From: Leisingera sp. ANG1
GTDB taxonomy: Bacteria; Pseudomonadota; Alphaproteobacteria; Rhodobacterales; Rhodobacteraceae
Assembly: GCF_000203975.2 (NCBI RefSeq)
Contig: NZ_AFCF02000008.1
Coordinates: 518,983-582,982, forward strand
Direction of reading: 5' to 3'
Length of the DNA stretch: 64,000 nt
Below the pieces are notes generated by a model. It saw only the letters and a list, made by a program, of their open reading frames with translations. It had not been told where the DNA came from and made no database searches. The translations under genes and the position numbers were made by a program. Of this stretch, positions 1 to 9,834 are shown piece after piece (the first letter of the stretch is position 1; every line of letters begins with the position of its first letter).

Positions 1-2
1 AT

Positions 3-137
3 GTCACTCTTGTAGCTCATGGCAAGGTTCCTGCTGAGTTTGCATACAATCGCCGGCACGGGAATGCCGGTTTGGCGGTAGACTTAGCCAAAATGCGGCA
101 CAATACGCGCGTGATTTCCGACATTATCACGCCTTGA
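3..137 (+). CDS. C-terminal end of an unidentified protein (start lies outside window)
   Basis: An open frame enters from the left edge and runs 44 codons to a TGA. It ends in MRHNTRVISDIITP. I do not recognise the family. The codons use A or T at third positions far more than the surrounding genes (CTT, GTA, GCT, GTT, CCT, TTA), which would fit a mobile or transferred gene, but 44 codons is too little to decide. It converges on the MOSC gene. It may also be chance open sequence. Confidence 0.35.
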   Translation, partial: VTLVAHGKVPAEFAYNRRHGNAGLAVDLAKMRHNTRVISDIITP

Positions 138-208
138 TGCGGCGTGGGGTCTTTCGCAGGCCCTGCCAAGGTTCCTTAAAGGAAACGGAATTCCCCAAAA
201 CTAGCCGC

Positions 209-784
209 CTAGGGCGCCCAGGCGCGCTGATCCGGTACAAAGAGCGCAAGTTCGCCGCCCAACTGCAGGGAGCCGGGACGTTCGACCCAGGCGGTGATTC
301 CCCGGCGATTCTGTGCGGCGGGCTTGAAGCGCGCGCCAAAGCCTGTGTGGTCTTTCTCAATCTCGCGGCCCGGCAGCACGCAGGGACGGTTTTCCATGTC
401 GACCGTCAGCGTTACCCCGTCCGGTCCCTGCAGACGCGAGGACGGCGGCACGAAGGTGAAGTCCGGGATGCCGCGCAGCACGATGGTTGCGCCCAGATGC
501 GCAGGGTTAACGCTGTCCATCCCCATGTCCGCCGCGATTAGGGCCAGTTCCTCTTCCGACAGGATGGTCAGCTGGCGCACGTTGCGGATTTCGGTGCCTT
601 CCGGGTACAGGTTCCTGACCCGCACGCAGGAGGGGCGGTTCCCGCCCTCGTGGCGCCCGCCGGCAATGCCGCCAAAGCCGAGGTCCAGATGATCTGCGGG
701 CACCGCCTGCAGGCCGCTGTCCGCGGGCACATGGCCCAGCCAGGTAATCTGTCCTGTGAATTCCGTTTTCCGCAGCACCGGCAT
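209..784 (-). CDS. MOSC domain-containing protein
   Basis: The 191-residue product looks like a stand-alone MOSC domain, the C-terminal domain of molybdenum cofactor sulfurases, a fold that binds Moco or carries sulfur. Visible signs are the GFGGIAGGRHEGG stretch near the start of the domain, the GATIVLRGIPDFTF strand region, and the MENRPC motif, whose Cys is the usual conserved cysteine. A longer frame opens at 802, but the ATG at 784 has GAGGGAGAG 5 bases upstream and is preferred. Substrate and partner are unknown; no molybdoenzyme is nearby. It lies downstream of ftsH on the same strand, separated by a strong terminator, so it is probably transcribed on its own. Confidence 0.75.
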   Translation of the reverse strand: MPVLRKTEFTGQITWLGHVPADSGLQAVPADHLDLGFGGIAGGRHEGGNRPSCVRVRNLYPEGTEIRNVRQLTILSEEELALIAADMGMDSVNPAHLGATIVLRGIPDFTFVPPSSRLQGPDGVTLTVDMENRPCVLPGREIEKDHTGFGARFKPAAQNRRGITAWVERPGSLQLGGELALFVPDQRAWAP

Positions 785-900
785 GCCCGCTCTCCCTCGC
801 ATAAATCTTTGACGTTGCAGTGAGCATACAGGCGGCGCGGACCGGCACCAGTGGTGCCGCGATGGTTTTTTGTGGTCCCGCAGTTCAGCGCCGGAAATGA

Positions 901-931
901 AAAACCCCCGGAGGCCAGCGGCATCCGGGGG
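901..931 (-). terminator. Rho-independent terminator of the ftsH transcript
   Basis: Read on the minus strand, CCCCCGGA (931-924) pairs with TCCGGGGG (912-905) around an 11-nt loop, followed at once by TTTT. It lies 17 bases past the ftsH stop, as expected for an intrinsic terminator closing the tol-pal-tilS-ftsH block. Confidence 0.8.
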
Positions 932-947
932 TCAAAGCCTTGGGTCA

Positions 948-2861
948 TCAGGCGGAGGGCTCAGGCTCCATGCCGCCCTCTGGCGGGGTCTTTTTGGGCT
1001 TCGCCTTGGGGATCGCGGTGACCGAGGCGTTGCCCTGATCCTCGCTGTCGTCCTCATCGTCGCCGGCCTGCGGCGGCTCGCCGTTCATCACCCGCTTGAT
1101 CTCGTCGCCGGTCAGGGTTTCGTATTCCAGAAGGCCCTGCGCCAGACGCTCCCATTCCTCGTTCTTGTCCTTGAGGATCTCCAGCGCCTGCTCATAGCCC
1201 TGCTGGATGAAGCGTTTGACCTCTTCCTCGATCAGCTCCTTGGTATTGGCGGACACAGAGAAACCCGCAGTGTTGCCGGAGTAGCCTTCGTGGGCCTCGG
1301 CATAGTCGATGTTGCCGACCTTGTCCGACATGCCCCAGCGCAGCACCATTGCACGCGCCAGCTGGCTGGCCTGCTGGATGTCGCCGGCCGGACCGTTGGA
1401 GACATGGTCCTCGCCATACTTGATGACTTCGGCTGCCTTGCCCGCCATGGTCATTGCCAGTTTCTGCTGGCACTCATCGCGGTGGTAGTTCAGCCGGTCC
1501 ATTTCGGGCAGCGACACCACCATCCCCAGAGCGCCGCCGCGCGGGATGATCGTTGCCTTGTAGACTGGATCGCACAGCGGCAGGGCCAGACCGACAACGG
1601 CATGGCCGGCCTCGTGATAGGCGGTCTTTTCCTTCTGGTCCTGGGTCAGCACCATCGAACGGCGCTCGGCCCCCATCATCACCTTGTCCTTGGCGGATTC
1701 GAAATCCTCCATAGTGACAAAGCGGCGGCCGACACGGGCGGCCATCAGCGCCGCCTCGTTCACGAGGTTGGCCAGGTCGGCGCCGGAAAACCCAGGCGTG
1801 CCGCGGGCGATGATGCGCAGGTCCACATCGGGCCCGAGCGGAGTCTTGCGGGCATGCACGCCAAGGATCTTCTCGCGGCCCTTGATGTCGGGGTTGCCGA
1901 CGGTCACGTTGCGGTCAAAGCGGCCGGGGCGCAGCAGCGCCGGGTCCAGCACGTCCTTGCGGTTGGTGGCGGCCAGGATGATGACGCCTTCGTTGGCCTC
2001 GAAACCGTCCATCTCCACCAAGAGCTGGTTCAGGGTCTGCTCGCGCTCGTCATTGCCGCCGCCATAACCGGCGCCGCGGTGACGGCCCACCGCGTCAATC
2101 TCGTCAATGAAGACGATGCAGGGCGCGTTCTTTTTGGCCTGCTCGAACATGTCGCGCACGCGGGAGGCGCCGACGCCGACAAACATCTCGACGAAGTCGG
2201 AGCCGGAGATGGTGAAGAACGGCACGCCGGCCTCGCCCGCAATGGCACGGGCCAATAGGGTTTTACCGGTGCCCGGAGGACCAACCAGCAGCGCGCCCTT
2301 GGGGATCTTGCCGCCGAGGCGCGAGAATTTCTGCGGGTTGCGCAGGAATTCGACGATCTCTTCCAGTTCTTCCTTGGCCTCATCAATGCCTGCCACGTCA
2401 TCAAAGGTGACGCGGCCGTGCTTCTCGGTCAGCATCTTGGCCTTGGATTTGCCGAATCCCATGGCGCCGCCTTTGCCGCCGCCCTGCATCCGGTTCATGA
2501 AGTAGATCCAGACGCCGATCAGCAGCAGGAACGGCAGCAGCGTGATCAGGAAGGACTGGAAACCCGACTGCTGCTGCTTTTCAGCGCGCACCGGGATGTT
2601 CTTCTCGATCAGAAGAGCGGTGACTTCGGCATCGGCCGGTTTGATGGTCACATAGTTTTGCCCGTCCGAGGTCGTGTAGCGCACCTGTTCCCCATCCAGC
2701 GTGACAGTGCTGACCTTGCCGGTCTCCACCGAACTCACGAAGTCCGAGAAAGTGCGTTCACGGCTCTGCATCGTGCTGCCGGAACCGCTGAACAGATTGA
2801 ACAGCGCCAGAATCAGCAGAAACAGAACAACCCAAAAGGCGATATTGCGAGCGTTGCCCAA
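948..2861 (-). CDS. ftsH: ATP-dependent zinc metalloprotease FtsH
   Basis: 637 residues, normal length for FtsH, the hexameric inner-membrane AAA+ protease that extracts and degrades misfolded membrane proteins and regulators. Domains in order: TM1 (about 8-24), a short periplasmic domain, TM2 (about 102-122, [19 protein letters not shown]), an AAA+ module with Walker A GPPGTGKT (about 195) and Walker B IVFIDEID, the second-region-of-homology arginines in RPGRFDR, then the M41 peptidase domain with zinc motif HEAGH (about 416). The tail is acidic then Lys/Pro-rich, as is common. It follows tilS by 78 bases on the same strand, a frequent bacterial pairing. Confidence 0.97.
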   Translation of the reverse strand: MGNARNIAFWVVLFLLILALFNLFSGSGSTMQSRERTFSDFVSSVETGKVSTVTLDGEQVRYTTSDGQNYVTIKPADAEVTALLIEKNIPVRAEKQQQSGFQSFLITLLPFLLLIGVWIYFMNRMQGGGKGGAMGFGKSKAKMLTEKHGRVTFDDVAGIDEAKEELEEIVEFLRNPQKFSRLGGKIPKGALLVGPPGTGKTLLARAIAGEAGVPFFTISGSDFVEMFVGVGASRVRDMFEQAKKNAPCIVFIDEIDAVGRHRGAGYGGGNDEREQTLNQLLVEMDGFEANEGVIILAATNRKDVLDPALLRPGRFDRNVTVGNPDIKGREKILGVHARKTPLGPDVDLRIIARGTPGFSGADLANLVNEAALMAARVGRRFVTMEDFESAKDKVMMGAERRSMVLTQDQKEKTAYHEAGHAVVGLALPLCDPVYKATIIPRGGALGMVVSLPEMDRLNYHRDECQQKLAMTMAGKAAEVIKYGEDHVSNGPAGDIQQASQLARAMVLRWGMSDKVGNIDYAEAHEGYSGNTAGFSVSANTKELIEEEVKRFIQQGYEQALEILKDKNEEWERLAQGLLEYETLTGDEIKRVMNGEPPQAGDDEDDSEDQGNASVTAIPKAKPKKTPPEGGMEPEPSA

Positions 2862-2939
2862 GGAAAGTTCTCCCTATCAGTAAGGCGCACCTGTCAGGCC
2901 GCCTGCGTTGAGCTTAAAATAAGGATCATTCGGGCAGGT

Positions 2940-4193
2940 TCAATGCGATAAAAGGGATGCAAAGAACTCTTCTTCATTTGCCACCGGTTCGGCCGTCCAG
3001 CCATTACCCATTCCGGCCACCGGCGCAGCCGCCAGTTCGGCACCGCGCCACACCGCCGGCGACGACTCCAGCACGGTTCCCGGCACGCCGGTTGTCCGCC
3101 AGGACGGGCAGTCAAACAACCCTTCGCGTCCCAGGGGCCGTACTTCGCAACCCTTTGCGTCGCCTCCAAAAACCTTCCATCTGTCGTCCCAGATCTGGCC
3201 GGGAAGTGACGTGACGCCCGTGACCGCCTTGGCCTCGCGGCAGATCCAGATCTGCTTGGATGTTGTCAGCAGGTGGCAGCCGGACACCGTTGCCGCGCCG
3301 CCGCCGCGCGCGGCCAGGACCGCGATTTCCATCGGCACCCGGCGCGGCGGATAGGGGGCTCCCGAAACCCATTGAATCGCTTTGACCAGCAGGCGGTAGC
3401 CGGTTTCGCTGGGCAGAGTGCGGAATTTGCGCTGGCACAGGACCACGGCTCCCGCCTGCACATGGGCCATGTCGCGGGCGGCCAGAAACACGTACCAGTC
3501 CAGCGCCTCGCGGGCCTTGTTCATGTTTTCAGCAACCCGGGACAGCACCGTCGGCGTCAGGCCCAGCGGGGCCAGATCCGCCAGCGCGCGCCGGGCCCGG
3601 ACCCGCTCATACCGCAAATCACTGTTGCTGGGATCCTCACACCATTCGATGCCGCGCTCCAGCAGGTACTGGCGCAATTCGGTGCGGGTGACTTCCAGCA
3701 GGGGCCGTACCAGGGTGACCCCCTTGTGCACCCGCCGTGCCGGCATGCCCGACAGCCCGGACACGCCAGAGGCACGGGCCATGCGCATCAGCAGGGTTTC
3801 GGCCTGGTCATCCGCCGTATGCGCCACACAGAGGGTGGTTATACCGTTGCGCCGGGCCCAGGCGCACAAAAGGTCATAGCGCGCCTCACGGGCCTGTTTC
3901 TGCAGGTTGCCCTTGCCGGGGCCATCCTCCCACTGGATCACCTCATGAGCGATCCCCAGCTCTGACGCGGCCTCGCCCACCCAACTGGCCTCAGCCGCCG
4001 ATTCCGGCCGCAGGCCATGGTCTACCGTTGCGGCCATCAATTCGACCGGCTCACCCGCAAAGGCATCTTTCATCAGATGCAGCAGCGCCATGGAATCACT
4101 GCCGCCGGACACCGCAATGCCCAGTTTGCCGGTCAGCCCGGACTGGAACTGGCCGCGCAGCAGTCCCAGGATATCGCGCCGCAGCCCGGTCAA
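2940..4193 (-). CDS. tilS: tRNA(Ile)-lysidine synthase TilS
   Basis: 417 residues. TilS attaches lysine to C34 of the CAU-anticodon isoleucine tRNA using ATP, so that it reads AUA and is charged by IleS. The PP-loop signature SGGSDS is at residues 29-34, followed by VDHGLRPES, HTADDQAET and the basic ERVRARR region typical of the N-terminal domain. The ATG overlaps the cpoB stop (ATGA), so the two are translationally coupled. The C-terminal third is weakly conserved, as in other alphaproteobacterial TilS proteins. Confidence 0.94.
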   Translation of the reverse strand: MTGLRRDILGLLRGQFQSGLTGKLGIAVSGGSDSMALLHLMKDAFAGEPVELMAATVDHGLRPESAAEASWVGEAASELGIAHEVIQWEDGPGKGNLQKQAREARYDLLCAWARRNGITTLCVAHTADDQAETLLMRMARASGVSGLSGMPARRVHKGVTLVRPLLEVTRTELRQYLLERGIEWCEDPSNSDLRYERVRARRALADLAPLGLTPTVLSRVAENMNKAREALDWYVFLAARDMAHVQAGAVVLCQRKFRTLPSETGYRLLVKAIQWVSGAPYPPRRVPMEIAVLAARGGGAATVSGCHLLTTSKQIWICREAKAVTGVTSLPGQIWDDRWKVFGGDAKGCEVRPLGREGLFDCPSWRTTGVPGTVLESSPAVWRGAELAAAPVAGMGNGWTAEPVANEEEFFASLLSH

Positions 4194-5023
4194 GAACAGC
4201 CCAGTTTGGCCATTTCTGCCGCGGCCTCAGCCTGCTGCGCAGCGCCGGGGAACCGCACTCCGACTTCAGACAGCGTGACACAGGCCTGATCGGTCTGGCC
4301 CAAGCGGCCCAGGGCCGCGCCCAGTTCGAACAGCGCCTTGGGGGCCACAGGCCCGGCGGAGTTTCCGGTAAACGCCGCCAGATAGGCCCGCGCTGCTTCG
4401 CGGGTGTCACCCAGACCGTCCAGCGCCTTGCCGCGGCTGAATTCGGCGGCGGGTGCCAGCGGGCTGCCTGGATAGGACTGGTTGAAGGCCGCGAATTTCT
4501 CTGCCGCGTCCTGATACGCGCCGTCCGCCAGAAGCTTTTCGGCGGCATCAAAGTCCGCCTGCTCGCCAATGGCCAGCTCTCCGGCCGCCGGTTCGGTGCC
4601 GGCCGTGCCGGCCACCGCACCCGAGCCGCCGGCGGCAGGCAATTCCCCGCCGCCCAGCGTGGTGGTTTCCTTCAGCGCGCCGACATCGCCGCCCTCCAGC
4701 TCAACCAGGCGGAACTCCAGGTCGCCGATCCGGTTGGTGCCATCAGTGACGATCCGGTCGACCCGGTGGCCCAGCTGCTCGGTCTGCAGCGTCAGCCGCT
4801 GCAGTTCGCTCTCGATCGCGGCAACCCGGTCCAGAACCGTGTCGCCTGACACATTCGCCGAGGGGGCGCCTGTCGTCGACATCTCGCGCTTCAGCCGCTG
4901 GATTTCGACATGCAGAACGGTCAGCTCCTGGCGGATGTCCGCCAGCGTTTGGCTGTCCTGCGCCGCCAGCGGCAGCGGCAGGGCCAGAACGGAGGCCAGA
5001 AGAACTGTGCGCAGGCGTTTCAT
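4190..5023 (-). CDS. cpoB: Tol-Pal system protein CpoB (YbgF)
   Basis: 277 residues. CpoB/YbgF is a periplasmic protein that works with TolA and links outer-membrane constriction to peptidoglycan synthesis at the septum. A Sec signal peptide is visible (MKRLRTVLLASVLALPLPLAAQ), then a coiled-coil trimerisation segment (about 25-105, heptad-like leucines in LTVLHVEIQRLKREM and ELQRLTLQTEQLGHRV), a Gly/Ala-rich linker (about 120-145), and a C-terminal TPR domain (FDAAEKLLADGAYQDAAEKFAAF and following helices). It starts 4 bases after pal stops and overlaps tilS. Confidence 0.93.
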   Translation of the reverse strand: MKRLRTVLLASVLALPLPLAAQDSQTLADIRQELTVLHVEIQRLKREMSTTGAPSANVSGDTVLDRVAAIESELQRLTLQTEQLGHRVDRIVTDGTNRIGDLEFRLVELEGGDVGALKETTTLGGGELPAAGGSGAVAGTAGTEPAAGELAIGEQADFDAAEKLLADGAYQDAAEKFAAFNQSYPGSPLAPAAEFSRGKALDGLGDTREAARAYLAAFTGNSAGPVAPKALFELGAALGRLGQTDQACVTLSEVGVRFPGAAQQAEAAAEMAKLGCS

Positions 5024-5027
5024 CGCG

Positions 5028-5534
5028 TTACCCCGTCAGCCCGCCGGCCAGCACGGTGACCGCGCGGCGGTTCTTGGAATAGCAGGCCTCGTTTGAGCAG
5101 ATCTCCAGCGGGCGCTCTTTGCCATAGCTGACGACCTTCAGGCGGTGGCCTGCAACCCCTTGCGAAATCAGGTATTCCCGCGCGGCATTGGCGCGGCGGG
5201 CACCCAGGGCCAGGTTGTACTCGCGGGTGCCCTGCTCATCGGCGTGGCCCTCGATGGTGACAACATAATCGGCGTTCTGGGTCAGCCAGCGCGCCTGGCC
5301 CTGAAGGATGCCTTGTGCCTCAGGCGTCAGCGTCGACTGGTCCACAAGAAACAGAACCCGGTCGCCGATGGACTGCTGGAAATAAGCCGGGCTTGCCGGA
5401 TCCAAGGCCCCTGCCCCGGCACCCGCCCCTGCGCCGGCTCCGCCGCCGTTTGCCGTATCATCCCACCGGTTGTTGCTGCAGGCCGCAAGGCCCAGGACGG
5501 CAACAGCCGCAATTGCCAATTTCAAACCGCTCAT
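5028..5534 (-). CDS. pal: Peptidoglycan-associated lipoprotein Pal
   Basis: 168 residues. Pal is anchored in the outer membrane by its lipidated Cys and binds diaminopimelate in peptidoglycan through an OmpA-like domain. The signal peptide ends in the lipobox LAAC (about 16-19), followed by a low-complexity Gly-Ala linker (GAGAGAGAGAGA), then the OmpA domain with TIEGHADEQGTREYNLALGARRANA, the family's peptidoglycan-binding signature. Two further cysteines (CSNEAC, near 150) recur in alphaproteobacterial Pal proteins. Neighbours tolB and cpoB confirm the assignment. Confidence 0.97.
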   Translation of the reverse strand: MSGLKLAIAAVAVLGLAACSNNRWDDTANGGGAGAGAGAGAGALDPASPAYFQQSIGDRVLFLVDQSTLTPEAQGILQGQARWLTQNADYVVTIEGHADEQGTREYNLALGARRANAAREYLISQGVAGHRLKVVSYGKERPLEICSNEACYSKNRRAVTVLAGGLTG

Positions 5535-5625
5535 GTTGTCTGCCTATCCCTTTGCGTTTCTTGACCGGAAATTAACATATGCCCGGTTCAGGTTCCATGC
5601 GGGTATCCCCGCCTTATAGATTCAA

Positions 5626-6951
5626 TTAATTCTGCAATGGCGACCAGGCCGGGTCAGAGGCCCCGTCCGGTGTCTTCACAGGTTTAAGGTTGCGCCCGGT
5701 GATGTCCACCGAATAGAGCAGCGCCCGCCCGGCACTGCCCTGGCTTTCGCGGGTGAACATGATCACCCGGCCATTGGGCGCCCAGGTCGGCCCCTCGTCC
5801 AGGAAGGACGCTGTCAGCAGCCGTTCCTCGCTGCCGTCGGTGCGCATCACGCCGATGTGGAAACGGCCCTTGTTCTGCTTGGTAAAGGCAATCATGTCGC
5901 CGCGCGGCGACCAGACGGGCGTGCCATAACGGCCCTGGCCAAAGCTGATCCGCCGCGCCTCGCCGCCGCCTGCCGGCATGACATAGAGCTGCTGGCTGCC
6001 GGAGCGGTCGCTTTCGAACACGATCTGGCTGCCATCCGGTGAAAACGACGGCGCGGTCTCGATCGACGGGGCCGAGGTCAGCCGCGACTTGGCCCCGGTT
6101 TGGATATCCATCGAGAACAGGTCGGTATTGCCGCCCTGGGTCTGCGAATAGACGATGGTGCGCCCGTCGGGCGCAAACCGCGGCGCAAAGCTCATGGTGC
6201 CGTCTCCGCTGGACAGCACCTTGCGCTGCACCTGGCCCACGTCCAGCACATGGATCTGCGGGAAGCCGCTCTCATAACTGGTATAAAGCACCCGGTCGCC
6301 GGTGGGCGAGAACCGCGGCGCCAGCACGATCGAGGCGCTGTTGGTCAGGTACTGCACATTGGCACCGTCGTAATCCATCACCGCCAGCCGCTTGCGGCGG
6401 TCGTTCTTGGGGCCGCTTTCAGAGACATAGACCACACGGCTGTCGAAATAACCGCTTTCACCGGTGATCCGGCTGTAGATCGCATCCGCCACCTTATGCG
6501 CCATCCGCCGCCAGCCGTCGGTGGTGCCATTGAACTGCAGGCCGGTGCCCAGCTCTTTCTCGGCAAAGACGTCATGGCCGCGGAACCTGACCGTCAGCTG
6601 ATTGCCGTTGACGCTGACTGCGCCGGTGATCAGCGCCTGCGCATTTACGGCTTTCCAGTCGGCGTATTTCACCGGATTGTCGAAGCCCGTCACCTTGGAG
6701 ATATGGGCGCTGGCCGGCACTTCCCGGAACAATCCGGTGCCGCTCAGGTCCGCCGCGATCACCCGCGCGATCTGCGCCGCATATTCCGAGGCTGCCGGGG
6801 TTTCCGGCACGAAATCCGGCACCGCATAAGGCAAGGGTTCGATCACGCCCTGGTCGATCTCGATGCGAAGCGGGCCGTCCTGAGCCATGGCCGCGCCTGC
6901 GCCTGCCGCGGCTGCGGCTCCGATCAGAAGGGCTGCCAGTATTTTCCTCAT
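5626..6951 (-). CDS. tolB: Tol-Pal system beta-propeller protein TolB
   Basis: 441 residues. TolB is the periplasmic partner of Pal and TolA. A signal peptide is visible ([24 protein letters not shown]), then the N-terminal TolB domain (about 28-165) and a six-bladed propeller made of repeated SPDG/SPTGD-type blades ([65 protein letters not shown]). Its ATG overlaps the tolA stop (ATGA). A 91-bp gap separates it from pal; that gap holds a small GCGGG/CCCGC hairpin but no clear terminator. Confidence 0.97.
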   Translation of the reverse strand: MRKILAALLIGAAAAAGAGAAMAQDGPLRIEIDQGVIEPLPYAVPDFVPETPAASEYAAQIARVIAADLSGTGLFREVPASAHISKVTGFDNPVKYADWKAVNAQALITGAVSVNGNQLTVRFRGHDVFAEKELGTGLQFNGTTDGWRRMAHKVADAIYSRITGESGYFDSRVVYVSESGPKNDRRKRLAVMDYDGANVQYLTNSASIVLAPRFSPTGDRVLYTSYESGFPQIHVLDVGQVQRKVLSSGDGTMSFAPRFAPDGRTIVYSQTQGGNTDLFSMDIQTGAKSRLTSAPSIETAPSFSPDGSQIVFESDRSGSQQLYVMPAGGGEARRISFGQGRYGTPVWSPRGDMIAFTKQNKGRFHIGVMRTDGSEERLLTASFLDEGPTWAPNGRVIMFTRESQGSAGRALLYSVDITGRNLKPVKTPDGASDPAWSPLQN

Positions 6952-8075
6952 TTGATCCGCATCCTTTCAGGATTGAATGTCATCTCAATATCGCGCCATT
7001 GCGCGTATTTTTCAGGGGGAAGCTGAAAGCCTGAGGACCCGCAGCGGATAATCGCCCGCCGGGCCGCCTCATAGGCCTGCTTTGCCGCCGCCGAAGACCC
7101 GCCGGTACTGGACAGCATCCGGATCGAGCCGGTGTCCGGCTTGCCGTCCTGGGACAGCGACACGCCAACTACCACAGTTGTCTTCAGCGCGTCGGTGGAG
7201 AGCGAACCGACGTTCCAGCAGCGCGACACCTCAACCCTCAGCGCGTCCTTTTCGCCCAGCGTCAGCGGCGGGCCGGAGGGTTCCGGCGCCTCCACATCGG
7301 CGCCGCCCGCCAGCGCCTCGGCCAGCGCATCCGCCACTGCATCGGCAGTATCCGTCTGCTCTGTTTCAACCGGCTGCGCCGCTTCTGTCACCTGCGGTTC
7401 CGGGTCCGGCTGGGGCCGGGCGGGCCGGGTCTTGGGCCGTTTGGAGACCGCCGGCGCAGCGGAGGCTGCCACATCCTCGCCCTCGTTTTCCTCGGTCACA
7501 ATGCGGTCGCTGGCTGCTTCGCGCGCAGTGGCGTCCTGCACGTCCTGCTCAGTCTCGGCGCCTTCTTCCGGCGCCACCTCGGGCTGGACGATATCGTCGA
7601 TCCTGGTGTCCGGTTCCGGCGGCGCAACCGGTTCCGGCGCCACCCGGTCCACCGGGCGCGGCGCCGTTTCGGGCCGGACCTGCGGTACCAGGGAGGCCAC
7701 ATCCGGCTCTTCCGCAGCAGAGGGCAGCTCGATCGGCACTTCCGGTTCAGGCGGCTTTTCCGGCAGCTCTGTTACCTGCGGATCCGGCTCTGCCGGGGCA
7801 ATCGGTTCCGGCTGGGTGATTTCCGGTTCCGCATCCGGCTGCGGTGCCGGTTCCGGCGCGGGCTGCACCGCGGCGGGCTCGTTCAGCGGAGCAGGCTCCG
7901 GCGACACCTGCGGCGCCTCACGCTGCTGGCTCAGCTTCTCGAATTGCTCGGATGAAATCAGCGCGACCTGCTGCACGTTGGACGGCAAGGGTTCGGACGG
8001 AAACCAGGCACCGAAGACAACCCATGTCATCAGCACCCCGTGCCCGGCAAGTGAGATCTTGGTTCCGGTCTGCAC
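6948..8075 (-). CDS. tolA: TolA-like energy-transducing protein
   Basis: 375 residues, placed exactly where TolA belongs between tolR and tolB. TolA carries proton-motive force from TolQR to Pal/TolB. One N-terminal hydrophobic segment (about 6-27) anchors it in the inner membrane. The middle, about 35-265, is a long stretch rich in Pro, Glu and Ala (repeated EPAP, PEPE, QPEP) instead of the Ala/Lys/Glu helix of enteric TolA. The C-terminal domain (about 270-375: [31 protein letters not shown]) resembles TonB/TolA C-terminal domains. Sequence identity to enteric TolA would be low; position and layout carry the call. Confidence 0.88.
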   Translation of the reverse strand: MQTGTKISLAGHGVLMTWVVFGAWFPSEPLPSNVQQVALISSEQFEKLSQQREAPQVSPEPAPLNEPAAVQPAPEPAPQPDAEPEITQPEPIAPAEPDPQVTELPEKPPEPEVPIELPSAAEEPDVASLVPQVRPETAPRPVDRVAPEPVAPPEPDTRIDDIVQPEVAPEEGAETEQDVQDATAREAASDRIVTEENEGEDVAASAAPAVSKRPKTRPARPQPDPEPQVTEAAQPVETEQTDTADAVADALAEALAGGADVEAPEPSGPPLTLGEKDALRVEVSRCWNVGSLSTDALKTTVVVGVSLSQDGKPDTGSIRMLSSTGGSSAAAKQAYEAARRAIIRCGSSGFQLPPEKYAQWRDIEMTFNPERMRIK

Positions 8076-8090
8076 CGTCCGCGTCCCCGC

Positions 8091-8582
8091 CTACTGCCCT
8101 GTGCTTTCAGCCCGCTGCCCGTCCAGCGCCGGGCCACCGGTGTCAGTGACCAGCCCCACGTTGGAAAAACCGCCCGCATTCAGCGCGCCCATCACCTGCA
8201 TCACGTCCGAATAGGCAATCCGCCCGTCGGCGCGCAAGAACACCCGGTCCGAGGAGCGCTCTGCCGCAATCGCGCGCAGTTTGGCCACCAGTTCCTCGCG
8301 CGCGACCGGCGTGGTTTGGATTTCCACGCCGCCCTCGGCGGTCATGGTGACGGTCAGCGGTTCTTCCTCGTCGCCGGGCAATGCGCCCGCGGCGGTCTTG
8401 GGCAGTTCCACCGGCACGCCCACAGTCATCAGGGGGGCTGCCACCATGAAGATGATCAGAAGCACCAGCATGACGTCCACAAAAGGCGTCACGTTGATCT
8501 CGGACATCGGCCGGCCGCGTCCGCGGCGGCGGCCCCGGCGGCGGTTGCCGCCTCCCGAAGGCTGCTGGACTGCGGCGCCCAT
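8091..8582 (-). CDS. tolR: Tol-Pal system protein TolR (ExbD family)
   Basis: 163 residues with the chosen ATG at 8582, 4 bases after the tolQ stop; the frame stays open to 8651, but that would bury the start inside tolQ. TolR is a subunit of the TolQR proton channel. After a cytoplasmic tail rich in Gly and Arg (RRGRRRGRGR) comes the family signature MSEINVTPFVDVMLVLLIIFMVAAP, whose Asp in the membrane helix is the proton-carrying residue, then the periplasmic domain. The basic tail is longer than in enteric TolR. Confidence 0.95.
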   Translation of the reverse strand: MGAAVQQPSGGGNRRRGRRRGRGRPMSEINVTPFVDVMLVLLIIFMVAAPLMTVGVPVELPKTAAGALPGDEEEPLTVTMTAEGGVEIQTTPVAREELVAKLRAIAAERSSDRVFLRADGRIAYSDVMQVMGALNAGGFSNVGLVTDTGGPALDGQRAESTGQ

Positions 8583-8586
8583 CGCC

Positions 8587-9282
8587 TCAGGAATCCAGCT
8601 GGCGGCTGAGGATGGTGGCGAACTCATCGGCAAAGGCCTCGTAGCCGCCAATGATGCGGTCGCTGTCCGCGCTCAGCTTGTTGTAGAAAACCACAGCGGG
8701 GATCGCCGCCAGCAGGCCCAGCCCGGTCGCCATCAGCGCCTCGGCAATGCCCGGCGCCACAACGGCGAGGTTGGTGTTTTGCTGTTCTGCGATCTCGATG
8801 AAGGCGGTCATTATGCCCCAGACGGTGCCGAACAGGCCAATGAAAGGCGCAGTGGAGCCAACAGTTGCCAGCACCGACAACCCGCCCTGCAAACCTTCTG
8901 TTTCCTTGGCAATCGCCACATCCATCGACCGGTCAATTCGCGCCTGCGCGCCGGGGATCAGCCCGCCGTCGCTGCGGTGGCTGCGCCGCCATTCGGTCAT
9001 ACCGGCCGAAAAGATGCGCGCCGCCTGGCCGGGCGGCTCTGCGCCCACTTGGTCAAACAGCTCATCCAGCGGATTGCCGGACCAGAAGGCGCGGTCAAAG
9101 GCGTCTGCCTCCCCGCGCGCTTTGCGGTAGTTTATCGTTTTCTGAATGATGATGCCCCAGGACCAGACCGAGGCCACGATCAGCATCAGCATCACCAGTT
9201 TCACGGTTACGGTGGCCCGCGCGAAAAGGCCCCACATGGAGAAATCAATCTCCTGCGCCAGCGCCAGAGTTTCTGCTTCCAT
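8587..9282 (-). CDS. tolQ: Tol-Pal system protein TolQ (MotA/TolQ/ExbB channel)
   Basis: 231 residues. TolQ forms the pentameric stator channel with TolR. Three membrane helices are visible: about 20-42 (VTVKLVMLMLIVASVWSWGIII), about 130-155 (LSVLATVGSTAPFIGLFGTVWGIM, the conserved MotA_ExbB core) and about 165-190 (GIAEALMATGLGLLAAIPAVVFYN). First gene of the tolQRAB block; a candidate promoter lies 39-67 bases upstream. Confidence 0.97.
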   Translation of the reverse strand: MEAETLALAQEIDFSMWGLFARATVTVKLVMLMLIVASVWSWGIIIQKTINYRKARGEADAFDRAFWSGNPLDELFDQVGAEPPGQAARIFSAGMTEWRRSHRSDGGLIPGAQARIDRSMDVAIAKETEGLQGGLSVLATVGSTAPFIGLFGTVWGIMTAFIEIAEQQNTNLAVVAPGIAEALMATGLGLLAAIPAVVFYNKLSADSDRIIGGYEAFADEFATILSRQLDS

Positions 9283-9320
9283 TCGCCTGCTCTACGGTTT
9301 TCCCAGCCGTTTATCCGGCC

Positions 9321-9349
9321 TTATTTGGCAAGACGCTAGCGCAGTTCAA
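9321..9349 (-). promoter_or_regulatory. Candidate sigma-70-type promoter for tolQ
   Basis: On the minus strand TTGAAC (9349-9344) is followed after exactly 17 bases by AAATAA (9326-9321), in the 106-bp gap between ybgC and tolQ. Match to the -35 is good (5 of 6) and to the -10 moderate. No experimental support; ybgC could also read through. Confidence 0.4.
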
Positions 9350-9388
9350 TGGCAAAGGCCAATAAAACAGGCGGCCGGGCGCCAAATG

Positions 9389-9772
9389 TTACCGCAATGC
9401 GCGAATCTCTGCCGGAAGCCGGGCCGGTTTGCCGCCCGTGGTTATGCAAACAATGGTGACCTGCGCGCGGAACAGCACCTGGCCGTCCCGTGCGACCTCC
9501 TGATTCAGGACCATCCGGGCAGGGGTCACGTTGTGCATTGAGGTGATGACCAGCAACTCCTCGTCGAACTTGGCAGGTGCCAGGTAATCCGCCTCGATCC
9601 GGCGCACCACATAGATCAGCCCGGCCTCGCGCATGGCGTTCTGATCGACCCCGATGCCGCGCACCCAGTCACTGCGGGCGCGCTCGATGAAGCGCAGGTA
9701 GTTGGCGTGATAGACAATCCCGCCCATGTCGGTGTCCTCATAGTAGACCCGGACGGGAAATTGGTGGTTCAT
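9389..9772 (-). CDS. ybgC: Acyl-CoA thioesterase YbgC (tol-pal-associated)
   Basis: 127 residues, a single hotdog-fold 4-hydroxybenzoyl-CoA thioesterase domain. The family hydrolyses acyl-CoA or acyl-ACP esters and in enterics is the first gene of the tol-pal operon. The active-site region is clear: YYEDTDMGGIVYHANYLRFIERARSD, whose DTDMGGIVYH contains the catalytic Asp. It lies upstream of tolQ on the same strand, as in most proteobacteria. Confidence 0.95.
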   Translation of the reverse strand: MNHQFPVRVYYEDTDMGGIVYHANYLRFIERARSDWVRGIGVDQNAMREAGLIYVVRRIEADYLAPAKFDEELLVITSMHNVTPARMVLNQEVARDGQVLFRAQVTIVCITTGGKPARLPAEIRALR

Positions 9773-9834
9773 TGCCTGCTCTCCTGCGTTTGCCCGCGCA
9801 CCCTATGGGCGGCGCCAAACCGCTGCAAGCCGGC

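Noticed and set aside
870-2258. A 462-codon open frame on the plus strand opposite ftsH
   Set aside because: It is antisense to ftsH, whose motifs are complete. The encoded protein is a His/Gln/Leu-rich shadow with no motif.
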